The position numbers and the translations under genes are program-made. 64,000 nucleotides of DNA from contig BFEA01000631.1 in NCBI GenBank assembly GCA_003427395.1, positions 23,828 to 87,827 on the forward strand, given 5' to 3'. This DNA is from Chara braunii. Lineage: Eukaryota > Streptophyta > Charophyceae > Charales > Characeae. The notes beneath the pieces were generated by a model. That model was given only the letters and a program-made list of their open reading frames with translations, searched no databases and had not been told where the DNA came from. Below are positions 1 through 10,518 of the stretch, piece by piece. How positions within the stretch are numbered: position 1 is the first letter of the stretch; each line of letters opens with the position of its first letter.

Positions 1-213
1 CCTATTCCGTCCGGGCCTTTGCCTATCACCCCACCGCAACCCCCTCCGCTCCCTCTGGCTGATCCGCCCCCAACACCTCCTTCCCCACACTCTAGCCCAC
101 CAGCTCCCCTCACCCACTCCATCACCCGGCCAGCCAAGGAAACCAAGGCGCCTGCAATTGCTGACAATACTCAAAAGAAGGACAACGGTGTTAACATCCT
201 CACAGCTTCATGA
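1..213 (+). CDS. Proline-rich ORF, open at the left edge
   Basis: Frame 1 is open from the first base to a TGA at 211-213, giving about 70 residues of mostly Pro, Ser and Thr followed by a short polar tail ending NILTAS. No domain is visible. It could be the C-terminus of a retroelement polyprotein or of a host protein, since Pro/Ser tails are common on gypsy-type gag/pol here (compare 6150-6286), or it could be chance. No start codon can be chosen because the frame continues off the window. Confidence 0.25.
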   Translation, partial: PIPSGPLPITPPQPPPLPLADPPPTPPSPHSSPPAPLTHSITRPAKETKAPAIADNTQKKDNGVNILTAS

Positions 214-1365
214 CATCCTCATCTCTACGAATGTGGCTTATCTGTCGGTACAGGGGCCGGGAAGAGAACCATAGAACAACTAGAAGCGGTGACAACAGCG
301 AATAACCATCGGCAACAAACACCTTCTACTACTGCGAATAGTCCATAATGTAGTATGTGATGTCAATACAGTCACAGATAAAGTTGAGCCCATTGTGATG
401 GCAGGACAACCAAAGGCATCCGATACCTTCTACAGTGCTGAACAGAACACTCTAGGGAATATAGCACAGGCAGAAACAATACAATAGGATAATACGTGTC
501 TCTAGAAACATTTAGCCTGCCGTCAGTAACAGGTCCATACCGGTCAGGAAGGGGGTCGCAGCCTGGACTTTCCAGGAGGTAGGGAATGATCCTTACCCGA
601 GGGGTGTGCAGTCACAGTCTCAGTACACATGCAGTACAGTGGAAGACAAACGCAACAGTGCAACAGTGCAAGTTTGGACCTTATTGTATAAAGGGACGCC
701 GGGCCCATTTCCCGGCAGGTGCTGCTCCCCACCAACAGATGGAGCCACCCAGGGAGTGCTAGTGGTGCCTGCTTTCACCAGCACCCCTAGCATTGCCTCG
801 GGTTGTTTTTTCGAAGAAGAACAAAAAAAAAAACGAAAAAAAAAAAAAGGGAAAATGTTGGACACCCTTCAGTACATACGGCAGCAGTCGCAATAGATCG
901 ATAATGGCTACGGCATAGATGATGCATTCCCCAGCCAAGGCGTACTGCGTCTCTGTCCCGACAGGTGTCACACGAGAGTTGGTCAATAATACAGAATAAC
1001 GTATGATTGGACAGAATGACGTATGATTGGACAATGCACGCAAAAATTCATTTATGTTGAAAATAGTCTGACTCATCGTCCCACCATCCCACAGTTCCCA
1101 CGGGCAGCTGCACGAATGAGTGCCATATAATGCCCGGGACTGTGTAAAATGCAGGCAGAAATATGAGGATGGTTATTGAGGTCATCGCCTGGCGTTGCAT
1201 GCTGCATAAGAAGGTGGCGACCGTGGAATGCTAACTGCACAGATCATACTTTTTTTCTTTTTTCTTTTTTTTAAAGCTGCCTGCCTTCTCCTCATGGGGG
1301 GACAGCCAGATATTTTTCTCTCACCGCACATATCTTTTAACTGGTGTTCTGCCATAGAATGCTCT
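214..1365. other. No gene seen
   Basis: Only short overlapping ORFs on both strands. The stretch holds an A-rich run near 819-855 and a duplicated 'cgtatgattggacagaatga' type motif near 1000-1030. A T-rich run lies at 1250-1272. Nothing here supports a gene or a recognisable transposon. Confidence 0.5.
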
Positions 1366-1370
1366 GCTTG

Positions 1371-1437
1371 CAGGGGTTCCCTGTATAGCCTTAGGAGTAG
1401 TGGTAGGTAGGTAGTGGAAAGAAAATAATAAAAAAAT
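1371..1437 (+). repeat. Truncated SINE 3' tail
   Basis: The segment reads GGGTTCCCTGTAT, GGAGTAGTGGTAGGTAGGTAGT, then an A-rich end. It matches the last about 70 bp of the two longer SINE copies at 4803-5198 and 12503-13083. The tRNA-like head is missing, so this is a 5'-truncated third copy of the family. Confidence 0.55.
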
Positions 1438-1487
1438 ATATATCATCCTCACAGTGACTGGGAATTATTCTGTTTCCATCATCGAGT

Positions 1488-1560
1488 TCCGTCTGGATCC
1501 CAACTCAGGTCTGCATTTTCAAGAGATGATGGGTACACCAACTGAGCTACGGTAGGCCCG
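1488..1560 (-). other. tRNA-like sequence (possible SINE head)
   Basis: The minus strand contains a good A-box (TAGCTCAGTTGG) followed about 40 bp later by a weaker B-box-like GAGTTGGGATCC. A full cloverleaf with paired acceptor arms is not evident, so it is more likely a tRNA-derived SINE head or tRNA pseudogene than a working tRNA. Confidence 0.35.
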
Positions 1561-2042
1561 TCAGTGGATGGGTGGGGTTTGCACTCTTGTTGCTCTGAAT
1601 GGGTCCGGTGGAACCCCTCTCTTTCCAGCTCGAGCCTAAGCTGGGTTTTGGGGGGCCCAGTCTTGTCCGGGTTGTTATGTCGAGGAATTCCTGGCCTCTC
1701 AAGGATTCTATAATATAAAATGCAAGCTTCTTTGCGGGGGGGAGACGGGGGGAACCGTCTCGACTTCCTTTGCTGGCCATGTGGAGGAGGAGAGGTCGCT
1801 GCAGGCTCAGCAATGCATACAAACAAAAGATATGAGGGGCGATGAATGATGAATGTTCAACGAGAATGCAACGCGAGTTCGACGAGAGTATAACGAGGGT
1901 TCGGCGAATTCCTCCCCGATCCAGTCTGGTCAGGTCGTAGAATAATACGCATCGCCGCTGAGAGAGAGAGAGAAGCCGGGAAGAAGGGGGATGAAGAGGG
2001 GGAGAGACATAGAAAGGGGGAGGAGAGAGGACGAGAAGGAGA

Positions 2043-2044
<2 letters not shown>

Positions 2045-2101
<57 letters not shown>

Positions 2102-2102
2102 N

Positions 2103-2141
<39 letters not shown>
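2045..2141. repeat. Compound (CT)n-(CA)n microsatellite
   Basis: About 28 CT units run to 2101, a single N follows at 2102, then about 19 CA units. The N sits exactly at the motif switch, so the true array length is uncertain. The Ser-Leu, Arg-Glu and Cys-Val 'proteins' read through it are not real. Confidence 0.9.
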
Positions 2142-2144
<3 letters not shown>

Positions 2145-2521
2145 GTCTGTCAGATCGTTCTGCTGATCAGCTCTGGGAGTGGGAATCGCACTTCAAGTCT
2201 GAGGGCATAGTCACACTAGTGCTTCGCAAAATGAATCTAACCGCAATTACGCCCCGATGTGGATGAATCTGACCGCAATAACGTCTGGAGCTGAGTAGAA
2301 AAAGTCCTAGAGTGAGTCTGCCCTGATAGACACACAGAGAGAGACAGAGATAAGGGGAGGGAAAGGAGGGTAAAGAGGGAGAGAGGGGGGCGGAGAGCAG
2401 ACGAAAACGAGAGAGAGTGTTTCTCTCTCAGAGACTACGGTAATATTCTGTCAGACCGCTCTGCTGATCCCCTCTAAGAACGGGGATTGCCGTTTCCGAT
2501 TCTGATAGGGCCCGGCCGGGC

Positions 2522-2632
2522 TATCGTCTTCACCCGAATAGAACACCCGGTCATTATCGCTCCATCTGGGCCGAAAGCTGCGCCAAATTCAGCTCTATAA
2601 CGACCGGGCGTTCTATTCGGATGAAGACGGTA
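2522..2632. mobile_element. MITE-like foldback, family A, copy 1
   Basis: Two arms of about 36 bp are inverted repeats. The left arm begins TATCGTCTTCACCCGAATAG and the right arm ends CTATTCGGATGAAGACGGTA, with only a handful of mismatches. The outermost bases are TA at both ends, as expected for a TA target duplication. A second copy of almost the same length (17652-17760) carries the same arms and a related interior in inverse orientation. That repetition makes a mobile foldback family more likely than a chance hairpin. It has no coding capacity. Confidence 0.65.
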
Positions 2633-2664
2633 GTGGTCCCGAGCCACTCCGGTAGCCTAGCTTG

Positions 2665-3130
2665 CAATAGGATGGGGATACAACTTGCTGTAGATTGGGG
2701 ATATGGCTTGGTATAGGTTCGGCCTACCTACGGGTTGCTGTAGGGTAGGGATGCGGTTTGGGGATACGGCTTGGTATAGGCTCGATGTACGGCTTAGTAT
2801 AGGTTCGTAAAAAGGCTTGGTCTATATTCAGGATACGGCTTAGTATAGCTTCGTCGAAAGGCTTGGTCTACATTCAGGATACGGCTTTAGATAGGCTCGG
2901 GATAGGTCTGGGCATAGGTTCAGGAATAGGGCTTGGTATAGGTTCACCAGATGGCTTGGTATAGGTTCGGCAACGGGCTTCGCACACTTAGGACTTCAAA
3001 TACGTCTTAGTATAGGTTCAGAATAGGGCTTTGTATAGATTCAGCATACGGTTTGCTACAGGCTTGGATACGGCTTTGAACAGGGTTGGGATACGGCGTG
3101 GTATAGGCTCGGGAAACAGCTCGGCACACT
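2665..3130. repeat. Degenerate minisatellite (ggcttggtataggttcg)
   Basis: Roughly 15 diverged units of about 25-40 bp share the core GGCTTGGTATAGGTTCG with GGATACGG. Units vary in spacing and sequence, so the array is old. No ORF of note crosses it. Confidence 0.75.
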
Positions 3131-3346
3131 ATAGACTTCACGTCTTGAAACTTTAGGGACAGGGTTTAGGAATTAAGCCCTTTGTTCGCAGACATATCAA
3201 ACATGGACTTGCTATTATTATCGAACTAAAAAAAGGGAAAAAAGATGGTTTCTTTTCTTACCTGGGGCCGTTCTCTCTCTCTCTCTCCCTCCCCACATCT
3301 ATCTATCTATTCATCTACATCCGTGTCTCTCTTTCCTGCGCAATTG

Positions 3347-3353
3347 GGCTCTC

Positions 3354-3415
<62 letters not shown>
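3347..3415. repeat. (CT)n microsatellite
   Basis: About 34 CT units, with further imperfect CT and ATCT runs at 3272-3320 just before it. Confidence 0.9.
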
Positions 3416-3418
<3 letters not shown>

Positions 3419-4241
3419 GACGCTCTAAGATTGTGGCTGTCTAAAAACGCAAGAAAGAGACTATGGTCCCTCGGAGGTGGGAGGGTGGCCGAAAAACAGG
3501 CCGGGATGCGTAGCGGCGTCATGTAACCCTAAACCAAGACGCCTTGCGCGAGCCGAGCGGGGGACAGATAGAACACAGATAGAACAAGTCCAACGCCTCC
3601 TCCTAAGGCCTCTGGCCAATCGCATATCCCGGGTGGGATTCTTTTCCGTAAGCGAAAATAATATATAATTGTTTTTTAATAATTTTAATGTTTATTTTTT
3701 TTCTATTTATACTGTAGATAAGTAGAAAGAGCAGCACAGACGAGCACAATCCCTAGGAAAGACAATGGCGCCAGAGAGAAGGGAACAGAGAAGAGGAGAG
3801 GGAGGAGGGACGACGGGGGAAGCAGGTGAGAGGGAGCAGAGACAGATGTCGCCATGGCCAAGAATAAGGGTTGACGTCCTCACCGCTACAGCTCGACAGG
3901 CGCTGCATTTCGCCTCATGCTTCATAGCCGCCACGCCCATTCCGCCCCCGCTCACAACAACTGATAATAACAACAGCGCCGCTGCAGCCAGACTCAGCGG
4001 GCAAGCCCGCCCGCTACCTCTCCATCTCCACTCCAAGCGAATACTATGACTCTTCGGAAACATATTTAGTACTTCTTTCTTCCTTAATTATTATTGATGA
4101 TTACTATACTAATCACTAATTAGGTCGTATTTAGTTTGGTAGTAATTACTACAGTAATTTGTCACTCGCCTTTCCTCCCTTCCTCCCGCTCAGTGAGCCC
4201 CTCGTAGTCAGACAGACTACCTCTCAAATAGACAGATATCG
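3416..4241. other. No gene seen
   Basis: Short ORFs only. It includes an AT-rich stretch at 3655-3720 and another at 4065-4165, with no clear promoter, RNA or transposon signal. Confidence 0.5.
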
Positions 4242-4560
4242 GCCACGTGGCAAGAAGGGGGGGGGGGGGGGGGCACGACTGCTAAGTTGCTCGATTTGCC
4301 ACGTGGGACTGCCACGCTGAAGGGGGAGGGAATATCTCCCGCGAAGCTCCCTGCGCAACGCTTGCGACGTTTGCTTGCGTGCGCTTGATCGAGATTGCCC
4401 AGATTGCAATACATGCGTGGGGCGCTATCACGTGGCACGTGGACAGCACTGCCACGTGGCACGCATGAAGCACTGCCACGTGGTACGCATGAGGCACTGC
4501 CACGTGGCACGTATGAAGCACTGCCACGTGGCACGTGACTGCCACGAGGCGCGTGTAGGG
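4242..4560. repeat. CACGTG (G-box) cluster with 24-bp tandem repeat
   Basis: Nine CACGTG palindromes occur in about 300 bp, most inside GCCACGTGGCA. Between 4447 and 4542 four head-to-tail 24-bp units (CACTGCCACGTGGCACGCAT plus GAAG) differ by one or two bases each. A G-rich run (4257-4273) lies nearby. CACGTG is the core site of plant bZIP and bHLH factors, but tandem duplication alone can explain the density and no gene start is recognisable downstream. Confidence 0.8.
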
Positions 4561-4715
4561 CGCGGGGCGCGCCACAAACAGGTTGAGATTGCCAAAAACA
4601 GTGTAGGTACGATGGCCAGCCAACTCTGCAACCTCGCGGGAATCCGTTCAGTGATAACAATAATAAGACCTCAAGGCCATCACGTTTGAGAGCACAAAGA
4701 GGAAATGACATACGC

Positions 4716-4786
4716 ACTGGCCTAGCCCAGTTGCTACGCCCCTGATCTGTCCAAGTACAGACCTGCGTTCGAACTTCACGCGAAGC
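4716..4786 (+). other. tRNA-like sequence just upstream of a SINE
   Basis: A-box-like TAGCCCAGTTGC and B-box-like GCGTTCGAAC are correctly spaced. A CTGT/ACAG anticodon-type stem lies between them. It ends about 17 bp before the tRNA-like head of the SINE at 4803, so this copy has two tRNA-like heads in tandem. It may be a second SINE or a dimeric head. The copy at 12503 lacks it. Confidence 0.5.
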
Positions 4787-4802
4787 AAATGACTGAGTGA
4801 AA

Positions 4803-5198
4803 TACGGCCTAATTCAGTTGGTAAGGCTCGCAAGTGGCATTCAGGAGGTCGTGGGTTCAATCCCCATTAGCCTCATGTACCTTCCTGGGCATGCTTGGCG
4901 CCCGCCGCCTAGAGATAGACCACTGGATCCCCCGATAGGCATTGAGCAGAGTCTGCTGATGTTCCTAGAGGAGGGGACCTGAGGGGAGGCACTGGGATTG
5001 GTCCAGTTGGCGTGGTCCCTGATGCTACTGGCTGTCCCCTAGCCGGTATCGCCCACCTGCAGGTCGGACATGTTCTCTCGTGAACACGATTCTGGCTGCT
5101 ACGGGTTCCCCGTATGCCTACAATTAGGAGTAGTGGTGGGTAGGTAGTGTGAGGTGAAATTGAGAGAAGAGTATTAAAAAAAAAAAAAAAAAAAAAAA
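4803..5198 (+). mobile_element. tRNA-derived SINE, copy 1
   Basis: The 5' head has an A-box (CTAATTCAGTTGG, 4809-4821) and a B-box (GGGTTCAATCC, 4853-4863), the internal RNA polymerase III promoter of tRNA-derived SINEs. A tRNA-unrelated body of about 310 bp follows and ends in a 23-base poly(A) run (5176-5198). The same body and tail recur at 12503-13083 and, truncated, at 1371-1437. SINEs make no protein and depend on a LINE for retroposition; several LINE families lie in this window. Confidence 0.8.
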
Positions 5199-5554
5199 CC
5201 TACAACCCTGACTTCGCAGCTGCAGTACGGTGGGGTCCAGCGTTTGTGTCGAGGTGGGCGAATCTTGGTGTTGGACGATCACTGCAAAAGAGGACATATA
5301 GGGGACCAAATTCCGGTATGACCTGTCCTCCAACCGCTAGTGGAGGACCCCCAGTATTTGGCCCAGCTATCAAGTCCGAGCCTCGGCCCACAGGTACACC
5401 GACCCTTGCGAGGCTCAAACTACCGGGCATCCACTTCCTGAACGTCGCTCTGAAAGAAAGGGAAAAAAAATCGAGAAAGAAAAAAGGACATAAAAGAAAA
5501 GGAAATAAGAAAAGGAAAAAGAAAACAAGAAAAGGGTTCTGCTTTCGCGCGGGT

Positions 5555-5594
<40 letters not shown>
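5555..5594. repeat. (GA)n microsatellite
   Basis: About 20 uninterrupted AG units. Confidence 0.9.
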
Positions 5595-5596
<2 letters not shown>

Positions 5597-5725
5597 ACAC
5601 GCGAATGCATCTTCCCGTGAAAGTGGGAAGACACATTCTCATTTGGCACTTACGAAAGCGCCTGGCACACAGAGAGAGGGAGAGAGAGAGAGACGGCGCA
5701 CTGGGCGGAGGGCAGCAGCAATCTC

Positions 5726-5730
<5 letters not shown>

Positions 5731-5788
<58 letters not shown>

Positions 5789-5789
5789 N

Positions 5790-5873
<84 letters not shown>
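5731..5873. repeat. (CT)n microsatellite, about 140 bp, with an N
   Basis: One of the longest CT arrays here. A single N at 5789 shows that the assembler could not resolve its length. Confidence 0.9.
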
Positions 5874-5875
<2 letters not shown>

Positions 5876-6286
5876 CCGGCTGGCCCGAAAGCGCCAGAGG
5901 ATGACTGAATTGGCCCACGGACTACAGGTCCGTAGCTACGAGGCCCGAAATGGGAACATGGGTCCACGGCCCCAGTATAAATTGGGGGGCATGGTGCAGG
6001 TGAGGAAATGTGCTCGCCAAGGGAAGTTAGCGCCACGATTCTTCGGGCGATTTCGCGTGGTCGAGCTCGGCCCAAACGGGGTGAACACAGTGCGGCTGGT
6101 GCCCGAGGTCTAGGCAGCCGATCGGCTCTTCCGATCGTTCGCCACGTGTCCAATCTGCGTCCCCTCCCTACCTCCCCATCTCCACCTCCGTCTGCTTCCT
6201 CCTTCGATACCGAAGAGGACGACGACTGTCTAGCATCCCCCTCTCCTTCTTTGTCAGCAACTCCGTCCCCGCCTCCATCGCCATGA
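5874..6286 (+). pseudogene. Retroelement polyprotein C-terminal fragment
   Basis: The frame from about 5874 encodes a basic segment with GGMVQVRK, then GKLAPRFFGRFRVVELGPNG and VNTVRLVPEV, ending in TAG at 6111-6113. The GKLxPRFxGxFxVxE pattern is typical of the region after the integrase core of Ty3/gypsy-type pol. An overlapping frame open from 6008 carries on as VRHVSNLRPLP and a Ser/Pro/Asp-rich tail to TGA at 6284-6286, so the protein probably continued beyond the TAG with a frameshift. Upstream integrase, RNase H and RT are absent, cut off by the CT array. Confidence 0.6.
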
Positions 6287-6876
6287 GCTTTTCAGTGGAG
6301 CAGATAATCAGTGCGTTGTTGATGACCCCAAGGGGGCGAATCACGATAATTCGGCAAGTGTAGCGGCCACGACTTAGCCCCGACCTTCTCCGTTTTGCGG
6401 CCTTCTTCAGTACGACGGCGATCCACGCGGCGGCCGAGTTCCGGTTTGTGCAAGCAGGAGCAACACGTGTACTGGCCGAGCTCTCGGCCTTTCAGCGCCT
6501 GTCTCTGCCCGGGTTCAATCACGTCTCCGTCATCATCGTCTTCACCGGGGATATCACCGCGGTACCTTCGGCGATCCACGCGGACATCTTTCGGACCTTG
6601 AGAGCCTGGGGAGAAGAGACTGCAGCCGCGTGGATGGCGCTCCTAGCTTGTCGAGGAGACACGGCCGTGACATCTCACGACATCGATCTGCAGCTCCGCT
6701 CTTCCACCAGTTCGCCGCCGATCCTGCTTCCGGAGCTTCGCCCTTTTGCGCCGCTCCAATCAGTCGTCGTCGTCTTTCTCTCTTCGGTCTTCCTTCCGAT
6801 CTCCCCGCCTTCTGGCAGTCCGCTCACGCCCCCAGCCTCTCTTTCTAGATCAAGCAACTCAGCGTGCCGATCCTGA
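6283..6876 (+). pseudogene. Extra ORF 1 downstream of pol, unknown function
   Basis: An ATG at 6283 overlaps the stop of the preceding pol-tail frame as ATGA. The frame runs 198 codons to TGA at 6874-6876 with a single in-frame TAG at 6361-6363 (codon 27). The product would begin MSFSVEQIISALLM and is rich in Ala, Leu and Ser, with hydrophobic stretches near the middle (HVSVIIVFTGDITAV) and end (SVVVVFLSSVF). I recognise no domain. Its placement right after pol, in the same orientation, suggests an additional retroelement ORF. The TAG means it is inactive as it stands, unless readthrough occurs. Confidence 0.4.
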
Positions 6877-7832
6877 ACGAAGACAAGTGGAATGATTGGT
6901 GAGACGCTTACCTGGAGCTTAGCTTCTGCCTGGTGGATGTGATCTTTCATTGGTCCAAGTCAGCGCCCAAAGGAGAAGGGACTGAAGTCCCGAATGATGA
7001 GGTGGAGCTACTGATCTTGCAAGCCTGGCGCACGAAAACGGAGGGAGAGCTGCTGGGCATAATATTTGGCAAGGTGGAGAAAGGGAATCTCGCCCTCATC
7101 ACAAGCGAGCTATTGGTGTTTTTGGTGCAGCTAGTGGACGATATACCCCTCAATTGCCTATCACGGTGTGACAGCAAGCCCGACCCTGACGTACTCCCCC
7201 GCACGCTTGCGCCTCATCTGTTGTGGTCCACGTGCATGGAGCTGGACGCGGACAACTGTCTTTATCCGTCCCAGGACCTCTACCTGGAAATCGACGTCAC
7301 CGATCTCGTGCTTTGGGACTCCGTCGTCCGGCGAGCGAATGCGCGGGTCATCGACAAAGAAGAAGAAGAAGAAGAAGAAGAAGAAGAAGAGGAGGAAGAA
7401 TCGGGCACGGATCCGGATGATCTAGGCTACGTCGGAGAAGAGGAGACCGAGGGAGAAGTAAAGAGAGAAGAAGAAGAAGAAGAACCGACGGAGGAAGAGA
7501 GCGGGCGAGGGGAACCAAGCAATCGGCCCAGGCGAAGTAAAGAAGAAGAAGAGGCCGAGGCCCAGAGGCAACGAGAAAAGGTGGAAGGCAAGCGGTCGAT
7601 CGAAGAAGGGCCCCCGCCGGAGCTGTTGTTGGGAGACCAGTCGCTCAACCCGGAGCCGCCACGCGAGGAGCACGAAGACGATGGAGCCGCCGCCGAGGGA
7701 TCGGGAAGCCGCCACCGCAAGAGGAGTGAATCGTCGGCCCCATCCCTTTCCCCACCCCGCCCTACCCTTCGCCTTCGTAGAGATGCGGGCGATCGGGCTT
7801 CGTTCCCGGTCATTATCCCGTCGTCCCTATGA
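6849..7832 (+). pseudogene. Extra ORF 2, Glu-rich, weakly copia-gag-like
   Basis: The frame is open from about 6849 except for one TGA at 6900-6902, in the context NDW*DAYLEL. From 6933 it is open for 299 codons. The first part (DKWNDW, DAYLELSF, ELLGIIFGKVEKGNLALITSEL) loosely resembles the N-terminal domain of Ty1/copia gag, but the match is weak. From about 7340 it becomes strongly acidic: a GAA/GAG repeat at 7358-7400 encodes 15 or more Glu in a row, followed by Arg/Glu-rich and Pro/Ser-rich segments to 7832. A pyrimidine-rich TTTCTAG just before 6849 could be a 3' splice site. Function unknown. Confidence 0.4.
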
Positions 7833-10110
7833 TTACATGATGACCCGCCAACTCCTAGGTTGACCCCCTTTCCCCGCTTGATGTTGTCCTTTCCCGCCCG
7901 CCCTCTTCCATCAACTCTACGCCACGCATCTTCTGATCACCATCGTCCCGCACTCCACCACTCGCCCCCTCGTCGATTCTTTCCTTCTCCACGTCCTTCT
8001 CTTTTGCGCGAACTGGCGGGAGTACAATAATATAGTAATTTATTGTATTATCTCGGGTACAATCCCCGCCTGCGAAAACTACGAGAGTTTTCACGTTGCC
8101 CTCTATCGCACCATATCCACTTTCTATCCTGACTACCTCGCCTCGCTTCCCCATCAACACGAATACCCTCGTTTCCCCCGCATCCACCGTTCCATCCACT
8201 ACACCCCCCTCCCCGCTCTCGAAACCCAAGATATCTATCGCTTCATGCCCCCTCTTCCCCAAGATCCCCCACCACCTCCTCCGGCCGTGATTAGATTGCC
8301 CTACCCCGGGAACTTGTAGGATAGAGCCCACGAATGCCACGTTGGATGACTTCCACACTCTTATCTTACGGTAAGTGGCGCGTAAAGATCTCCGCGTCGT
8401 CGATTGATTAGAGAAATCGACACGTGTCGAAGAATCGAGCAAGCAGGAGCTTGCTCAAGATTGGAACCCCCTGGGTGTCACATATGTGACGAACCACTTT
8501 CTGTGCCGCGCGACTTTCTGCGCGAGGCTGAGGGGAAACGGGAGGGCTTTGATGAGTGACGGGCGTAAGCGGGGTTCGGTTGGGCAAGTTGCATGGATAC
8601 CCTCACTTCTTTTTCGTTTTTGTTGGAATTCGTTGGGCCGGCGCTGGGAAAGCCCCACGCCAATGATTCAGTGACCGCGCCATGATGGGCGCAAGAAATA
8701 ACTGTACTATAGCTTTTTCTTTTCTCTTCTTGTTCTGTTGTAAGCACTGGGAATTTTGGCGCGATCATCGCACGGGAATATCGTTTTTGAATTCTTAATT
8801 GATGTTGAGCCCCCACGGACTCTCGGAATTGTTTCTCTTTTCGGAATTTCCTTTTGCAATTAGGACTTAGACTAAGAATTTAGGTACTCTGAATTTTGTC
8901 GCGCAGCGTTCGCACGCATCTTGTTGCGAGGGGAACTGGGTTCTGACTGGGTCGCGCCTTTGATCTTGTGCAACTGTCGTTTTTGGCGCGCGCGATCGTA
9001 ACTGTAATCCTTCTTCTTTCTTGGTTCTCCTATGTTGCCCGCCTTCTTCTTCTTCTTCTTCTTCTTCTTTGTCTCGCATTGTTCTAATTGGCCGAAGCGC
9101 CTGCATGACCGGATCGATGCGCGGAGTGTGGCTACGACCCCAACGCCGCGGCCTGGCCATGCAGACGTAGGCACTTCCTCTCTTCTCTTTTTGTCCATCT
9201 GGGCTTAATCCCCCACCTTTCGCACAGGCATGCATGCCATAAATTTCGCAAGCGCGATTAGTTTCCTCTCTAAGAATTCTGAGGTTAGCGCGATCAGTGA
9301 GGTTTAGCTAACGAGCAAGTTTGGAAGGTGAGTGAGTGTGAGAGTTGGGCGATCCGACTAGCTGGTGTCGGGTATGCGGGGTTGACGTGGGAGGCCGTGA
9401 CGGACTGTGGCGCACGGGCGAACCTGGCTTGCATGCTTGAACCAAGTGGGGTGACAACTCTGCGTTGATACGCGGCGACGAACTGCCGGTATCATGGGTG
9501 TTGATGCGAGGCGACGGACTGCCCGCAACGGGAGAGGGAGAGAGAGAGAGAGAGCAGTGGTATGGGTGTGGGATAAGGCTTCTTTTTGTTGTTCCTTTCA
9601 TTTCCTCTATTCATCTGTATAAATTTGGATTCTGATATGACCGATCTCTTTATCACGACCCTTCTCTTTTGAACTTCTCTTGTACATTGTCTCGGATTTT
9701 CCTTATTGTTTTGCTCGGTATGTATGCATGGAATAAATATAGGTTTTTTTTTGTTAGCGATCTCTTCGATTTGTTTTGCGATGTCTGTGTTGTCTCCGAC
9801 CAGTGTGCGCCTGCGTAAGCTATGCGATCAGGTCTGATTGGGAATGCTCACTTTGGATGCCTGAGGTCCAACCGTCGATTATTCCCTCTTTCCTCTTCTT
9901 GCGTCACATGTATGACATGTAGTGATCGGTAGGATATTTGCACTTGTCATTGAATGAGACCGGCACACAGAGTCAATCGGTTGTTCCTTACGTACACGTG
10001 TGCGTACGTTCGCGATCTCGAGAGAGGCGAGTCGCCACGTACGCGCTCGCCTGCGTAAGTCAACCTTAACCTTATGTAAGGATGTGGGGGATGCGGCTTA
10101 CTAAACAGAC
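7833..10110. other. No convincing gene; possible untranslated or LTR-like DNA
   Basis: No ORF here looks coding. Landmarks are a 14-bp palindrome GTCACATATGTGAC (near 8477), a (CTT)n run at 9044-9069, a GA run near 9536-9555, and CGTACACGTGTGCGTACG-type palindromic sequence near 9990-10010. The stretch follows the retroelement ORFs and could include their 3' non-coding DNA or an LTR, but no second copy is present to prove that. Confidence 0.4.
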
Positions 10111-10518
10111 ATGGCTGCGAGATCTCCTTCCTGGGCGTCCGGCTACGAAAATCTGAGGGATCCGGAATATCGTGAGTATTGGGAAGGCAAACAACTCAGA
10201 CGACGGGGAAGTTTAAGAAATCCGGAATTCACTTGCCTCACAGAAAACGATAGATTATGCGCAAGGGATTTTCACTGTGCCATAACTAGCAACCCCAGGT
10301 GCCCCGACTACCCGAAAACTTATAACACGCAGTATTTCATATCCCCTGGCTTCGTCGTTATTACTACCAGTTTCCCTCTCTTCCATCTCCTCCTCCCATA
10401 TCACCAACTCACAGTGGTACCGTGGAATTTCATAGCTCGCTACTGGCCCATCCCGCTGTGCGAGGGTTGTCGGCATCACCGGGCGCACCGAGCTTCGGGA
10501 ACTACCCGACAGACTTGA
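10111..10518 (+). CDS. Unrecognised 135-aa ORF
   Basis: An ATG at 10111 opens a 135-codon frame beginning MAARSPSWASGYENL. It is basic in the first third and Phe/Leu/Pro-rich later, with no domain, signal peptide or repeat that I recognise. An opposite-strand ORF of similar length covers the same DNA, so this may simply be a chance open frame. It is listed because the 5' codons look gene-like and it has a normal ATG. Confidence 0.15.
   Translation: MAARSPSWASGYENLRDPEYREYWEGKQLRRRGSLRNPEFTCLTENDRLCARDFHCAITSNPRCPDYPKTYNTQYFISPGFVVITTSFPLFHLLLPYHQLTVVPWNFIARYWPIPLCEGCRHHRAHRASGTTRQT

Noticed and set aside
4375-4717. Tandem 24-bp CACGTG units considered as a CRISPR array
   Set aside because: No unique spacers: the units are contiguous tandem copies, and the DNA is eukaryotic.
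4809-4875. Working tRNA gene at the SINE head
   Set aside because: The acceptor stem does not pair convincingly, and the unit continues into a SINE body with a poly(A) tail present at other sites.
5415-6153. Long Arg-Glu, Ser-Leu and Cys-Val repeat ORFs over microsatellites (here and at 1.9, 3.3, 13.9, 14.6 and 29.5 kb)
   Set aside because: Any frame of a CT or CA array is open. There is no independent coding signal.
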